Assembly (NCBI GenBank): GCA_025194985.1 | Contig: JAOANE010000050.1 | Coordinates: forward strand, 1-64,000 | DNA from: Regnicoccus frigidus | GTDB lineage: Bacteria; Cyanobacteriota; Cyanobacteriia; PCC-6307; Cyanobiaceae | Direction: 5' to 3' | DNA length: 64,000 bases | The notes under the pieces: generated by a model | The model's input: only the letters and a program-made list of their open reading frames with translations | What the model was told of the DNA's origin: nothing | The model's database searches: none | Translations under genes and position numbers: made by a program | Part shown: piece after piece, positions 17,595 through 26,478 of the stretch | Position numbering within the stretch: the first letter of the stretch is position 1 | Layout of the letters: each line of letters starts with the position of its first letter

Positions 17595-18260
17595 TCAACC
17601 AGTACCTGGAAACTTGTTGAGGTTGGGTACGTGGCCCCACCAATCCAGCAGTTGATCGGCCAGCCGGTCGATCTGCCGCTGCCTGGCCGGGTCATCGGCC
17701 CAGGCCCCCAGCAGGTTCTGGCGCAGGCCGGCGCTGGCTGGGGTGAGGTGGTCGCCGGGACGTTCGACCAGGGTCGAGGCGTCATCGGGGCGCTGCTGCA
17801 GGACGCCGATCAGCCGGCGGCTCTGGTCAAGGGCATCGTTGCCGAAGCGCAGCAGCAGGTTGCGCGGCTGGCGGTAATGCAGACCCACCAGCCGCAGGGT
17901 TTCCTGTGGTGAGGGGCTGAACTCGGTGCGCACGCCCAGGCGTGGGGCCAGATCAGCCAGCAGGGGAATGGAGCGGTCGGCGGAGAAATTGTTGAAGCAC
18001 ATCGCCACCAAACCGCTGCAGCCGCGGCCGCCGTCGGGGGCAAGCAGATGCAGTTTGCAACCCAGGCTGTGGCCCAGCCGCAACAGCGGTTGCTCGGCCG
18101 GTGAGGCCTGGCGCCCCCGGCGGAAGGCGCGCCAGGCTTCGGTGGCCTGGCTCTGGTGGTCGAAACCGGGCACGTAACTCCAGGCCCGGATCGCCAGCCC
18201 GCGTACAGCCAGGGCTTCCAGCAGGCGCCGGTAGCTGATCTGTGGGCTGGTGGCCAGCAA
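17595..18260 (-). CDS. DUF1350 family alpha/beta-hydrolase-like protein
   Basis: At least 221 aa. GHSLGCKLHLL near residue 63 is a serine-hydrolase nucleophile elbow, and the overall sequence matches the DUF1350 family of cyanobacteria and plastids. Function unknown. The start given is a TTG. However, codons upstream read WKQQGSLWCL...GTVEFIGG, which looks like the family N-terminus, and the frame stays open back to the peroxiredoxin stop. No ATG, GTG or TTG occurs in that stretch, so either a rare start (CTG or ATC) is used or the protein is shortened. Confidence 0.75.
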   Translation of the reverse strand: MLATSPQISYRRLLEALAVRGLAIRAWSYVPGFDHQSQATEAWRAFRRGRQASPAEQPLLRLGHSLGCKLHLLAPDGGRGCSGLVAMCFNNFSADRSIPLLADLAPRLGVRTEFSPSPQETLRLVGLHYRQPRNLLLRFGNDALDQSRRLIGVLQQRPDDASTLVERPGDHLTPASAGLRQNLLGAWADDPARQRQIDRLADQLLDWWGHVPNLNKFPGTG

Positions 18261-18385
18261 GGTGCCGCCGATGAACTCGACCGTTCCGATCGGCTCACCG
18301 GCTGGCCCCGGCGGGGACAGGCACCAGAGGCTGCCCTGCTGCTTCCAGCGGTTTGATGGTGGCGGGCGATCGGGGGAGATGGGAT

Positions 18386-18859
18386 TCAGGCCGCCAGCAG
18401 CTGCAGGGCGGTGAGGGCTTCACGGGCATGGGCGGCCCCGTCGAGCAGGTTGCTGAACAGGTGTCGCACCACCCCCTGGCCGTCGATCACGTAGGTGACG
18501 CGGCCGGGCAGGAACAGAAGGGCGTTGGGCACCCCGAAGGCCTGGCGCAAGGCGTTGCCCCGATCCACCAGCAGGGGGTAGGGCAACTGGTGGCGCTCAG
18601 CGAAGCGGCCATGGCTGCCGGCGTCGTCGCCGCTCACGCCCCACACCTGGGCACCGAGTGCCTCGAGTGCTGTGTGGTTATCGCGGAAGGCACAGGCTTC
18701 CGCTGTGCAGCCGGGGGTGTCGTCCTTGGGATAGAAAAAAACCACCAGGGGCTGGCCCTGGAGTTGGTCGCTGCGACGCTCGACACCGTTCTGATCGCTC
18801 AGGGCAATCAGGGGAGCCCGATCTCCCACCTGGATGGCGTTGGCCACGCGGATCCGCAA
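18386..18859 (-). CDS. bcp: Thioredoxin-dependent peroxiredoxin (Bcp/PrxQ)
   Basis: 157 aa. Reduces hydrogen peroxide and organic peroxides with electrons from thioredoxin. FYPKDDTPGCTAEACAFRD carries the peroxidatic Cys (first of the pair) and the resolving Cys five residues later, the PrxQ arrangement. Later GVSGDDAGSHGRFAERHQLP is typical for the family. Length normal; soluble. Directly upstream of the DUF1350 gene on the same strand, probably co-transcribed. Confidence 0.92.
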   Translation of the reverse strand: MRIRVANAIQVGDRAPLIALSDQNGVERRSDQLQGQPLVVFFYPKDDTPGCTAEACAFRDNHTALEALGAQVWGVSGDDAGSHGRFAERHQLPYPLLVDRGNALRQAFGVPNALLFLPGRVTYVIDGQGVVRHLFSNLLDGAAHAREALTALQLLAA

Positions 18860-18929
18860 ACGTATGGATTCAGCCTAGGAAATTTGCCTGGGCCACGGCC
18901 CCTTGCCCAGCTGGGATCATGGGGTGGTG

Positions 18930-19790
18930 ATGGGGTTGGCCATGGAGGAGCAAGAAACAGCTGGAACGGGCCAAAGCCTCTGGCAGCAGACCAATCTGCT
19001 CAGCCTGGTGAACGCGGAGCCAACGCCTGTCGTCGCCGTTGCCCCCTCGCTTGCTGAAGCCCCGCCAGCTCAGCCAGGTCCGTTAGCCGGGCGGCCGGTT
19101 CCGAACCGCCTGCTGATCCTCGATACGGAAACCACCGGCCTGGATCCAGCCCAGCATCACTGCATCGAAGTGGGAGCCGTGCTGTTCGACGTGCCCCATC
19201 GGGCGGTGCTCAGCCAGGTCTCCTTTTTGCTGCCTTGCCTGAGCAATGACGCCGAGGCCATCAATGGTATTCCGGCGGCGGTGAGTCGGCTGGATCAGCC
19301 CTGGCGCCAGGCCCTCGACCTTTTCAACAGCCTTGTTGAAGCCGCCGACGTGCTGGTGGCCCACAACGTTCCCTTCGATCGGCAGTGGTTCGGCCGCGGC
19401 CCCCTGCCGGCCTTAGGCAAACCCTGGCTGTGCAGCATGGAAGACCTGCGCTGGCCCGCCGAGCGCCAGCTGCGCGCCACCCCGTCGGTGCGGGATCTGG
19501 CCCTGGCCTACGGGGTGCCGGTCTGGGCGGCCCACCGCGCCCTCACCGATTGCATCTATCTGGCTCAGGTGTTCGAGCGCTGCGACGACCTTGAAGCCCT
19601 GCTCGCCGCTGGCCTTGAACCCCGCCAGCTTTACCGGGCCCAGCTCTCTTACGACGAGCGGCACCGGGCCCGCCAGGCTGGCTTTCGCTGGAACGATCCG
19701 ATTCCCAAGGCCTGGAGCCGGCGGCTGAGTGAACGGGAAGCGGCGGTGGTCGGCTTTCCGGTGGCGCCTGTGACGGCCGAATGCGCCTGA
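18930..19790 (+). CDS. DnaQ-like 3'-5' exonuclease
   Basis: About 286 aa. DEDDh exonuclease motifs in order: ExoI ILDTETTGLDPAQHHCIEVG, ExoII VAHNVPFDRQW, ExoIII HRALTDCIYLAQ. Related to the proofreading subunit of DNA polymerase III, but with about 60 extra residues at the N-terminus and a C-terminal extension, so it may act in repair or RNA trimming rather than in the replicase. ATG at 18930 chosen; 18942 is also possible, and the frame is open from a TTG at 18903. Confidence 0.85.
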   Translation: MGLAMEEQETAGTGQSLWQQTNLLSLVNAEPTPVVAVAPSLAEAPPAQPGPLAGRPVPNRLLILDTETTGLDPAQHHCIEVGAVLFDVPHRAVLSQVSFLLPCLSNDAEAINGIPAAVSRLDQPWRQALDLFNSLVEAADVLVAHNVPFDRQWFGRGPLPALGKPWLCSMEDLRWPAERQLRATPSVRDLALAYGVPVWAAHRALTDCIYLAQVFERCDDLEALLAAGLEPRQLYRAQLSYDERHRARQAGFRWNDPIPKAWSRRLSEREAAVVGFPVAPVTAECA

Positions 19791-20082
19791 GGTCGCGCCA
19801 TCCAAACCGGGCTCATTGGCGCCTTTCAAAGCAAGGTTCCAGGGGCTGTGATCCGTCAGGCCTGACACGGTCGCCCAGATAGCAGCAGGAAGCGATCAGG
19901 CCCGCTGAAATCAGGTGCCGCGTGTTCTTCCCCATGGCTGGTCTGCTCTGGCAACGCCGTTCCCAGGTCGGTTGTTGCCTGTTGATCCAGGGCTTCCTGC
20001 TGAGTGTCTGCATTGGCCTCGAACGCGTCGTGCAGCCGCCCGTCCCCTATCCGGGCAGCGGCGGCATCGCTAGAACGCGTGG

Positions 20083-21186
20083 ATGATCCGCACCCCGCCC
20101 GACTCCCTCATCTCCAGGCGACTGGAGGAGCGGCCGGGCCATCTGCCAAGTCAGCTGTTTGTCCATGGCGGAGCGGCCCCAACCCGGCTCTCGGTCCTGC
20201 GTTTTGAACCCGGGAGCATGGTTCAGATCCAGCTGGAGCGGCCCGACCAGCTCGCTCCCCTGATCGCCAGCGGTGATCCGCTCTGGGTGCGCCTCCAGGG
20301 ACTGGCGGATCCGGCCCTGATCCGCCAGATCTTCCGGCAACTGGGGGTACCGGCCCAGCTGCAGGCCCCCCTGATCGACACGCCCCAGCGCACCCGCGTC
20401 GATGCGGCGGGCGATGCGGTGCTGGTGGTGATCCACCGGCTTGGTTTTGCCAAAACGCCCGCCCAGCTGATCAGCGAACAGGTGGGCCTGCTGCTGTTGC
20501 CCAACCTCTTGATCAGCCTGGAGGAGGTGCCCAAGCAGGAATCCTTTCCCCAGCTCACCCGTTGGCTGGCCAACCTGACGCCGCCCCCGAGCCGGGAGGA
20601 TCTCGACGATGTTCTCCACTTTCTGATCGATGAGATGCTCGATGAGCTCTTTCCGATCCTTGAGCAGTTCTCCGATCTGCTCGATCGCTTGGAGGAGATG
20701 GCCCTGCGCGATCCCAAGCCGAAATTGCTGGCCCGCTCGTATCAGGCCCGGGTCAGTCTGCGCCGAATCCACCATCAGGTCTGGCCCCTGCGCCATCAGA
20801 TCCTGATCCTGCTGCGCCAGAACCAGCGGTTACTTGGACCTGAGGCCCGCCGGGGTTTTGAGGATATGGAGCAGCATGTGCGCTTGATTTTCGAGAACAC
20901 CGAGCTGCTGCGCCACCAGTGCGATGCCGTTTCCGATGCCTACATCGCCAGCACCGGCAATCGCATGAATCAGGTGATGAAAACGCTCACGATTGTGTCC
21001 AGCATTTTCGCCCCGCTCACCTTCATCGCCGGCATCTATGGGATGAATTTCAAAGTGATGCCGGAGCTGGATCTGCCATTCGGCTATTACCTTGCCCTCG
21101 CCTTGATGGCCTTCATCGCCATGCTGCAGACCTACCTGCTCTGGCGCCGGGGTTGGTTCGTGGATTGGACGGCAACACGCCGCTGA
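20083..21186 (+). CDS. corA: CorA-type magnesium/cobalt transporter
   Basis: 367 aa. Large cytoplasmic N-terminal domain with long helices (residues about 180-290), then two C-terminal membrane helices. The first ends in IYGMNF (near 318), the invariant GMN selectivity motif. Forms pentamers that admit Mg2+ when cytosolic magnesium is low. Length slightly above the Thermotoga homologue. ATG at 20083 is followed closely by the conserved fold. No partner gene nearby. Confidence 0.92.
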   Translation: MIRTPPDSLISRRLEERPGHLPSQLFVHGGAAPTRLSVLRFEPGSMVQIQLERPDQLAPLIASGDPLWVRLQGLADPALIRQIFRQLGVPAQLQAPLIDTPQRTRVDAAGDAVLVVIHRLGFAKTPAQLISEQVGLLLLPNLLISLEEVPKQESFPQLTRWLANLTPPPSREDLDDVLHFLIDEMLDELFPILEQFSDLLDRLEEMALRDPKPKLLARSYQARVSLRRIHHQVWPLRHQILILLRQNQRLLGPEARRGFEDMEQHVRLIFENTELLRHQCDAVSDAYIASTGNRMNQVMKTLTIVSSIFAPLTFIAGIYGMNFKVMPELDLPFGYYLALALMAFIAMLQTYLLWRRGWFVDWTATRR

Positions 21187-21194
21187 TTGAGGCC

Positions 21195-21695
21195 TCAGGG
21201 AGCGGATGCCTGGGCCTGATTCGCTTCGCCCAGGCTGGGTTGGTGGGGGCTGGGTTGATTTTGGTTCCGGCGGCGGCTGATCCGCGAGCGGCAGGTGCTG
21301 GAGCAGTAGCGGGCATCCTGACGCCGCGCCTGGAACGGGGTGCCGCAGCAGGCGCAGAACTTCTGATGGCCGGGTGCTGGCTGGGGCTGGGCCTGACCCA
21401 GCCGCTTCAGGGCCCGTCCAGCCCCTTGACCCAGCACCAGATCAAGCCCGTAGCCCTCCCGCAGCAGGGCGGTGGTGTTGGCATAGCCCAGGGCGACGGC
21501 CAGTTGGGGGGCGTCGGCCAGCAACCTCCCCAGCACCTCAGCGAGGGGATAGCCATCGCCCCACAGCCAACGACGGCGCTCGCGCACCAGTTCGGCCCAG
21601 GCTTCTGGGGGCAGTTGATCGGCGCCATCGCGGTGATCGATGCGACTCCTGCCCCCAGCTCCAGGCAGCTTATGGCTGTCTTCAGTAGTGGCCAA
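21195..21695 (-). CDS. Small zinc-finger-like protein
   Basis: 166 aa. The C-terminal part reads FCACCGTPF then RYCSSTCRSRISRRR, a CxxC...CxxxC zinc-binding pattern in a basic context, as in treble-clef fingers. The N-terminal part contains RRRWLWGDGYPLAEVLGRLL, which could be a helical DNA- or protein-binding unit. Stop lies 8 bases from the convergent corA stop. Function unknown; a nucleic-acid role is inference from the finger and charge. Confidence 0.6.
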   Translation of the reverse strand: MATTEDSHKLPGAGGRSRIDHRDGADQLPPEAWAELVRERRRWLWGDGYPLAEVLGRLLADAPQLAVALGYANTTALLREGYGLDLVLGQGAGRALKRLGQAQPQPAPGHQKFCACCGTPFQARRQDARYCSSTCRSRISRRRNQNQPSPHQPSLGEANQAQASAP

Positions 21696-21856
21696 GGACG
21701 AACCGGCGCTTCAAGAACCGTGCTGAACGAACCGGCCATTAAGGCAACGACCTCTGCCATCGCCTGGCCTCGGGCATGGTGAGGTGCTGGACTCGGTGGT
21801 CTATGGATGGAAGGCCGGCTTCAGCGGCTCTTTGGCCATTGCCTCAACCTGCGCCC

Positions 21857-22876
21857 ATGGCTGACCCAACCAGCAGAGACCTATCCAGCACAGATCCAAC
21901 CAGCACAGACCCAACCAGCCCTGATTTCAGCAGCGGCGCCTATGCCGCTGGCTTGATCCAGCGCCAGACCCGCAGGCTCGGACACCTGCAGGCTGAGGTG
22001 CTGGCCGATCGGGACCCCGAAGCCCTGCACCAGCTGCGGGTGACGCTGAGGCGGCTGCGAACGGCCCTGGGCCTGTTCGAGGCGGCGCTGGTTGTGCCGG
22101 CGGCGGTGAGCGACCGCCGCATTGCCAAGGTGGCGCGCCGCACCGGGCTCAGCCGTGATCTCGATGTGATGCGGGGCCAGTTGTGCTCCACCTGGCTGCC
22201 CCAGTTGCCCGGCAAGGAACAGAAGACCCTCAAGCCGCTGCTCAGGCAACTGAGCCGGGACCGCAAGCGGGCCTTTGAGGGCCTGGCCCACACCCTGCGC
22301 GGAGCCCCCTATCTCGCGCTGCTCGCCAAGCTGCAGAAGTGGCAGCGCTCTCCCAGGTTCACGCCGATCGGGCAGCTCCCCCTGCGCTCCTGGTTGTTTG
22401 AGTGGCAGACCCGGGCCTGCGCCGATCTGTTCCTGCAGGGCGGTTGGTTTGCTATCGATCCCAGCGACGACGCCCTGCATGACCTGCGCAAGGGCCTCAA
22501 GGGGGTGCGCTATTCCCTCGAATACCTCGAACCGTTCGGCCATGCCGTCCTCAGCGACTGGATCCGGGACCTACGCAAAGCTCAGGATTGTCTCGGTGAT
22601 CTCCATGACCTGCAGGTGCTCGAGGCGGCACTGGACGACTATCTGGGGCGTGACCGCCGCAGGTCCCTGCCAGCCCTGCAGCAGCTGATCGAACTGCAGA
22701 AAGCGCAGCGCTGGGGGCAGTGGCTGAGCCAGGCGGAATACCAACTCGCCGATGACAGCCGCCGGGCCCTGCAGGCCAGCCTGCTTGCTCCAGAGTCGCC
22801 TGCCAGTGCTCCAATGGCCGCAGACTTGTCCCAGGCGCCCTCGGGCCATGCCGTCCGGAGCGACTCTCACCGATGA
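21857..22876 (+). CDS. CHAD-domain protein
   Basis: 339 aa from ATG 21857. After a repetitive (S/T)-T-D-P-T-S linker, the CHAD fold begins with conserved HQLRVTLRRLRTAL and later HDLRKGLKGVRYSLEYL. The regularly placed His, Arg and Lys residues are known from the family to bind inorganic polyphosphate. Predicted to sit on polyphosphate granules. Overlaps the osmoprotectant transporter start by 29 bases, hinting at an operon. The frame is open further upstream to 21776, but that part has no family likeness. Confidence 0.85.
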   Translation: MADPTSRDLSSTDPTSTDPTSPDFSSGAYAAGLIQRQTRRLGHLQAEVLADRDPEALHQLRVTLRRLRTALGLFEAALVVPAAVSDRRIAKVARRTGLSRDLDVMRGQLCSTWLPQLPGKEQKTLKPLLRQLSRDRKRAFEGLAHTLRGAPYLALLAKLQKWQRSPRFTPIGQLPLRSWLFEWQTRACADLFLQGGWFAIDPSDDALHDLRKGLKGVRYSLEYLEPFGHAVLSDWIRDLRKAQDCLGDLHDLQVLEAALDDYLGRDRRRSLPALQQLIELQKAQRWGQWLSQAEYQLADDSRRALQASLLAPESPASAPMAADLSQAPSGHAVRSDSHR

Positions 22877-24395
22877 ACTGCTGAGCCGCTGCCTGGAGCA
22901 TGCGGCCCTGGTGGCGGTGGCCATGGCACTGGCGCTGGCGATCAGTCTGCCCCTGGGGCTCTGGATCAGCCGGCGGCCGCGCTGGGCAGGCCCGGTGCTT
23001 GCCGTGGTCAGCGCGATCCAGACGATCCCGAGCCTGGCGATCTTCGGGGTGCTGATCACCGTGCCGTTGGTGGGCGGCCTGGGGGCAAGGCCGGCGATCG
23101 TCGCCCTCACCCTCTATGCCCTGCTGCCCCTGGTGCGGGGGGTCGTCACCGGCCTCACCCTGGTGCCGCAGGGGCTGAAGGAGGCGGCGATGGCCCTGGG
23201 GCTCAACCGCCGCCAGCGCCTCTGGCGTGTGGAGGTGCCGCTCGCCCTGCCGGTGCTGATGGCCGGGGTGCGGGTGGCCATGGTGCTCACGATCGCGGTG
23301 GCGACGATCGCCGCGGCGATCGGTGCTGGCGGGCTTGGCGTTTTTCTGTTCCGTGGCATTGCCACGGTCAACAACGGCCTGATCCTGCAGGGCGCGGTTC
23401 CGGCGGCGCTGATGGCCTTGCTGGCCGACTGGGCCCTCTCCAGCCGTCGCCGCCTGCTCGCCGGCCTGGGGCTCGCTGTGGCCCTGGCCCTGGCAGCCGG
23501 CCTCTGGCTGGCCAGGCCTGCCGCCGCACCCAGCCTTGCGATCGGCTCGAAGGCCTTCACCGAGCAGCTACTGCTGGGGGAACTGCTGGCCCAGCAGATC
23601 GAAGCGCAGACCAACTTGCGCGTGCGCCGTGACTTCGCCCTTGGTGGCACCCAGATTTGCCATGAGGCGGTGCGCTCCGGCCAGATCGCCGGCTACGTGG
23701 AGTACACCGGCACCGCCTGGGCTTCGGTGCTGAATCAGGCCCCCCTGCCGGCCCAGCCGGGGCTGGACCGGGCCGAGGCGGTGTATGAGCGGGCCAGGAC
23801 GCTCTACCGGCAACGCTTCGATCTCGAGATGTTCCCCTCCCTGGGCTTCGAGAACAGCTTTGCGATCCTGATCCGTGACGACCAAGCCAAGGCCCTGGGC
23901 CTCACCAAGCTCTCCCAGTTGGCTCCGCACACGCCGCAGTGGCGCGCGGGTTTCGGTTTTGAGTTTCTCAGCCGCCCTGATGGCTACCCCGGCCTGGCCC
24001 GGCTCTATGGCCTGCGCTTCAAGGAAGCGCCCCTGGAGATGGACCTGGGCCTCACCTACCGGGCCCTGGCCGAGGGCCGGGTGGATCTGATTGCCGGCGA
24101 TTCCACCAACGGCCTGATCGAAACCCTGGCCTTGCGCAGCCTCATCGACGATCGCCAGTACTTCCCCCCGTATCAAGCCACTCCGGTGTTCAATGCGGCC
24201 GCCCTGCGGCGCTGGCCCCAGCTGCTGCCCGCGCTCAACGGTCTCGCCGGCCAGATCAGCGAAGCGGAGATGCGCCGCATGAATGCCGCCGTTGATGGCG
24301 AGGGGGAAGAGGTGGCTGCTGTGGTGCGGCGCTTCCGCCAGGGCAAGGGGTGGACAACCGCCGCCCACAAAAAAACCCCGCCAGGGCGGGGCTGA
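22848..24395 (+). CDS. Osmoprotectant ABC transporter: permease fused to substrate-binding domain
   Basis: About 515 aa from ATG 22848. The first 210 residues are a ProW/OpuCB-type permease with about six membrane helices and the coupling motif MALGLNRRQRLWRVEVPLAL. After one more helix comes an OpuAC/ProX-like binding domain starting at IGSKAFTEQLLLGELLAQQI. Imports glycine betaine or related compatible solutes; the ATPase subunit is not in the window. The last codons (HKKTPPGRG) are read through the tRNA-Pro terminator, so the C-terminus overlaps a transcription signal of the other strand. Confidence 0.88.
   Translation: MPSGATLTDELLSRCLEHAALVAVAMALALAISLPLGLWISRRPRWAGPVLAVVSAIQTIPSLAIFGVLITVPLVGGLGARPAIVALTLYALLPLVRGVVTGLTLVPQGLKEAAMALGLNRRQRLWRVEVPLALPVLMAGVRVAMVLTIAVATIAAAIGAGGLGVFLFRGIATVNNGLILQGAVPAALMALLADWALSSRRRLLAGLGLAVALALAAGLWLARPAAAPSLAIGSKAFTEQLLLGELLAQQIEAQTNLRVRRDFALGGTQICHEAVRSGQIAGYVEYTGTAWASVLNQAPLPAQPGLDRAEAVYERARTLYRQRFDLEMFPSLGFENSFAILIRDDQAKALGLTKLSQLAPHTPQWRAGFGFEFLSRPDGYPGLARLYGLRFKEAPLEMDLGLTYRALAEGRVDLIAGDSTNGLIETLALRSLIDDRQYFPPYQATPVFNAAALRRWPQLLPALNGLAGQISEAEMRRMNAAVDGEGEEVAAVVRRFRQGKGWTTAAHKKTPPGRG
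24369..24392 (-). terminator. Terminator of tRNA-Pro
   Basis: On the minus strand GCCCCGCC...GGCGGGG is followed by seven T (complement of the A-run 24369-24375). It lies about 48 bases after the tRNA and inside the 3' end of the transporter gene on the other strand. Confidence 0.8.
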
Positions 24396-24439
24396 GGGGT
24401 GAAAGAAAGCAGATCACCAAAAAAGTGAACCCTGTGGAA

Positions 24440-24513
24440 TCGGAGCGGCGGGATTTGAACCCACGACCCCCACTACCCCAAAGTGGTGCGCTACCAAGCT
24501 GCGCTACGCCCCG
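24440..24513 (-). tRNA. tRNA-Pro (GGG)
   Basis: 74 nt. Acceptor stem CGGGGCG/CGCTCCG (one G-T pair), D arm with GCGC/GCGC and AGCTTGGTA loop, anticodon stem CCACT/AGTGG with loop TTGGGGT (anticodon GGG), T arm GTGGG/CCCGC with TTCAAAT loop. CCA is not encoded. Reads CCC/CCU codons. Confidence 0.95.
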
Positions 24514-24528
24514 GTTGAAGCGAAGCTA

Positions 24529-24891
24529 TCACAGCTCCTGGGGCAGCCATTTCTCCCAGTGGCGACGGCGTTTCAGCTGCTGCAGGATCCTGGTGGTGAG
24601 CCGCTCCCGCCCCAGGCCGGCATAGCCCCAGAGCCGTAGGCGGCGTGCCAGCAGCCGCAACTGGGACAGGCTCAGACCGGCGAGGCGCAGCTCGGGCTGA
24701 CGCCGCCAGGCACTGGCGGCCACGGGCATGGCTTCGCCCTGCCGTTGGCCTGGCCAACTCTCCAGGGCACCGCCTGCCATCCATTCCGGCACCAGCACGA
24801 ACAGCACGGCCAGCAGCCCATAGAGCTCGACGAGACCCTTTGGCAAAGGGTGAAGGTGGCGCTTGGCGTCTGACCTGGGGGGTAGATCCAA
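24529..24891 (-). CDS. Conserved cyanobacterial hypothetical protein
   Basis: 120 aa. An N-terminal hydrophobic stretch (LYGLLAVLFVLVPEW) is followed by a very basic helical C-terminus, SLSQLRLLARRLRLWGYAGL then ...LLQQLKRRR-like residues, which could bind nucleic acid in a SAP-like manner (two helices around LxxLRxxARxLxLxGY). It starts just after tRNA-Pro on the same strand. Function unknown. Confidence 0.6.
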   Translation of the reverse strand: MDLPPRSDAKRHLHPLPKGLVELYGLLAVLFVLVPEWMAGGALESWPGQRQGEAMPVAASAWRRQPELRLAGLSLSQLRLLARRLRLWGYAGLGRERLTTRILQQLKRRRHWEKWLPQEL

Positions 24892-24897
24892 GACGGT

Positions 24898-25083
24898 TCA
24901 GAGCAGGGTGCCTTGCGGCTTGGGAGTCCGTTGGGGCGGGGCCTCCAGGGCCGGCGCCTCCTTCCACAACAGGGGTGGTTCCAGCGGCCCGTTCAAGCGG
25001 GCATACCAGAAGACCATGGCGAACACCAGGCCCAGGGTGGCCGCGAGCAGAAGAATCACCGTGCGATCAGGAAGGGTGCCCAT
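24898..25083 (-). CDS. Small single-helix membrane protein
   Basis: 61 aa from ATG 25083. One membrane helix (TVILLLAATLGLVFAMVFWY) followed by a Pro-rich tail. Six bases upstream of the next minus-strand gene's start, five bases after the lysozyme-inhibitor-like gene, so part of a tight run of small genes. Function unknown. Confidence 0.5.
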   Translation of the reverse strand: MGTLPDRTVILLLAATLGLVFAMVFWYARLNGPLEPPLLWKEAPALEAPPQRTPKPQGTLL

Positions 25084-25088
25084 AGCGC

Positions 25089-25427
25089 TCAGACCTGGTC
25101 GGTGCGCAGGCACTGAATCCGCATCGGCAGACGCTCCACAGTGAGTTCATCGCCCCTGAGGATCAGGCGCAGGGAATCGTTGCCATAGCGCACACCGGGC
25201 AGGGTGGAGGTTTCCCGGAACAGGGTGGTGACAGATCTCCCGGAGATCAGGGCCGCCTGGGCGTCGTTGCGCTCGACAATCACCTTGCTCTGGTTGCGGC
25301 AGAGAAAACTGTCGCGGCTGTCGTAGTTCTCCCACCAAGGAGAGCCCACGGCCAGGTTGGCCGCCTGGGCGGGCAGCCCGAGAAGCAAGGCAGTGGCTGC
25401 GATCAGCGCGTGAAACCGGGTTGACAT
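25089..25427 (-). CDS. Secreted small protein (MliC-like?)
   Basis: 112 aa. Signal peptide MSTRFHALIAATALLLGLPAQAA with an AQA-A cleavage site. Mature part about 89 aa with two Cys (LCRNQ and RIQC) that could form a disulphide. The pattern of strands with RYGNDSLRLILRGDELTV resembles the C-type lysozyme inhibitor fold (MliC), but this is a weak by-eye match. Stop-to-start gap of four bases from msrA suggests an operon. Confidence 0.55.
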   Translation of the reverse strand: MSTRFHALIAATALLLGLPAQAANLAVGSPWWENYDSRDSFLCRNQSKVIVERNDAQAALISGRSVTTLFRETSTLPGVRYGNDSLRLILRGDELTVERLPMRIQCLRTDQV

Positions 25428-25431
25428 CTAC

Positions 25432-26196
25432 TCAGAGGCGGATCGGGGTGTTAGAGCTGCGCAGCACGCAGTGCTGCACCGACCAGTCGTACTGCTCCCA
25501 GACCTCTGGCGCCAGCAGGAAGGCACTGCCTGGAAAAGGCGTGAGCCGCACTCCGCTGGGCCGGGCGGAGCAATAGGGGCGGCTGCCAGGCCTCGCCAGG
25601 TATTGCTGGTGATGGGTTTCGGCAAAGAAGAAGGGGCGATCCGCCACGATCTCCGTGGTGATTTCTCCAAAACCTGCGGCCGTGAGCTGGCCCTGGTAGT
25701 GGCGGGCGCTGGCTTGGGCGAGGTTGAGCTGGTCGGCGTTGCGGGTCACGATCGCCGAGCGGTACTGGCTGCCGGTGTCATGGCCCTGGGCCATGCCCTG
25801 GGTGGGGTCGTGGCATTCCCAGAACAGCTTGAGCAGATCGCTGAAGCCCACCTGCTCGGTGTTCCAGACCACCCGCACCGCTTCGGTATGGCCGGTTCGG
25901 CCGGAGCAGACCTCGTCGTAGGTGGGATTCGGCGTATGGCCGGCGGCATAACCAACCGCCGTGCTCACGACACCGGGCAGGCGCCAGAATCCCTTCTCTG
26001 CCCCCCAGAAACAGCCGCAGCCGAACAGAACCTCCTGTTGATTGGGTTCCAGTTCAGCCTTCAGGGCCGACCCCAGCACCTGATGGGTGGTTTCCGTGGC
26101 GATCGGGCTGGGCCGCCCAGGCAGGGCTTCTTCGGCCGTGACGATCCTCCCTTTGGGGCTGCTGGCCGTTGATGTGAACAGTCCGAACACCGACAA
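25432..26196 (-). CDS. msrA: Peptide methionine-S-sulfoxide reductase
   Basis: 254 aa. Repairs oxidised methionine (S form) in proteins with thioredoxin as donor. FGCGCFWGAEKGF contains the catalytic Cys of the GCFWG motif; RTGHTEAVRVVW and HDTGSQYRSAI are further family blocks. About 50 residues of N-terminal extension precede the domain, without a clear signal peptide. A C-terminal Cys (SVQHCVLRSS) may resolve. First of a run of small minus-strand genes. Confidence 0.93.
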   Translation of the reverse strand: MSVFGLFTSTASSPKGRIVTAEEALPGRPSPIATETTHQVLGSALKAELEPNQQEVLFGCGCFWGAEKGFWRLPGVVSTAVGYAAGHTPNPTYDEVCSGRTGHTEAVRVVWNTEQVGFSDLLKLFWECHDPTQGMAQGHDTGSQYRSAIVTRNADQLNLAQASARHYQGQLTAAGFGEITTEIVADRPFFFAETHHQQYLARPGSRPYCSARPSGVRLTPFPGSAFLLAPEVWEQYDWSVQHCVLRSSNTPIRL

Positions 26197-26214
26197 AATG
26201 CTGCTGCCGCAACC

Positions 26215-26478
26215 CTAGGCAGGGGTTTCGACCTGTGGCGCCGACTCCAGGGAGACGTGGTTCAGCAGGGTGGTGGTGAAGGCGAACAGCAGAAACGGCA
26301 GCGAGAGCACCAGGATCATGCCAACGCCCACCAGGGCAAAGATGGGTTTGCTCGAGCCCATCAGGGCCAGGCCCGCCGCCAGGCTCACGAAGATCACCAC
26401 CATCCAGATCAGCACCTGGCCGTAGATGTCGCCGAAGGTGAGGGTGCACCGCAATTTGTAGGCCTTGGTGGTCTCCAT
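26215..26478 (-). CDS. Small two-helix membrane protein
   Basis: 87 aa. Two hydrophobic segments (GQVLIWMVVIFVSLAAGLAL and IFALVGVGMILVLSLPFLLF) after a short polar N-terminus. Looks like a conserved cyanobacterial membrane protein; no function known to me. 18 bases upstream of msrA's coding end, same strand. Confidence 0.55.
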   Translation of the reverse strand: METTKAYKLRCTLTFGDIYGQVLIWMVVIFVSLAAGLALMGSSKPIFALVGVGMILVLSLPFLLFAFTTTLLNHVSLESAPQVETPA

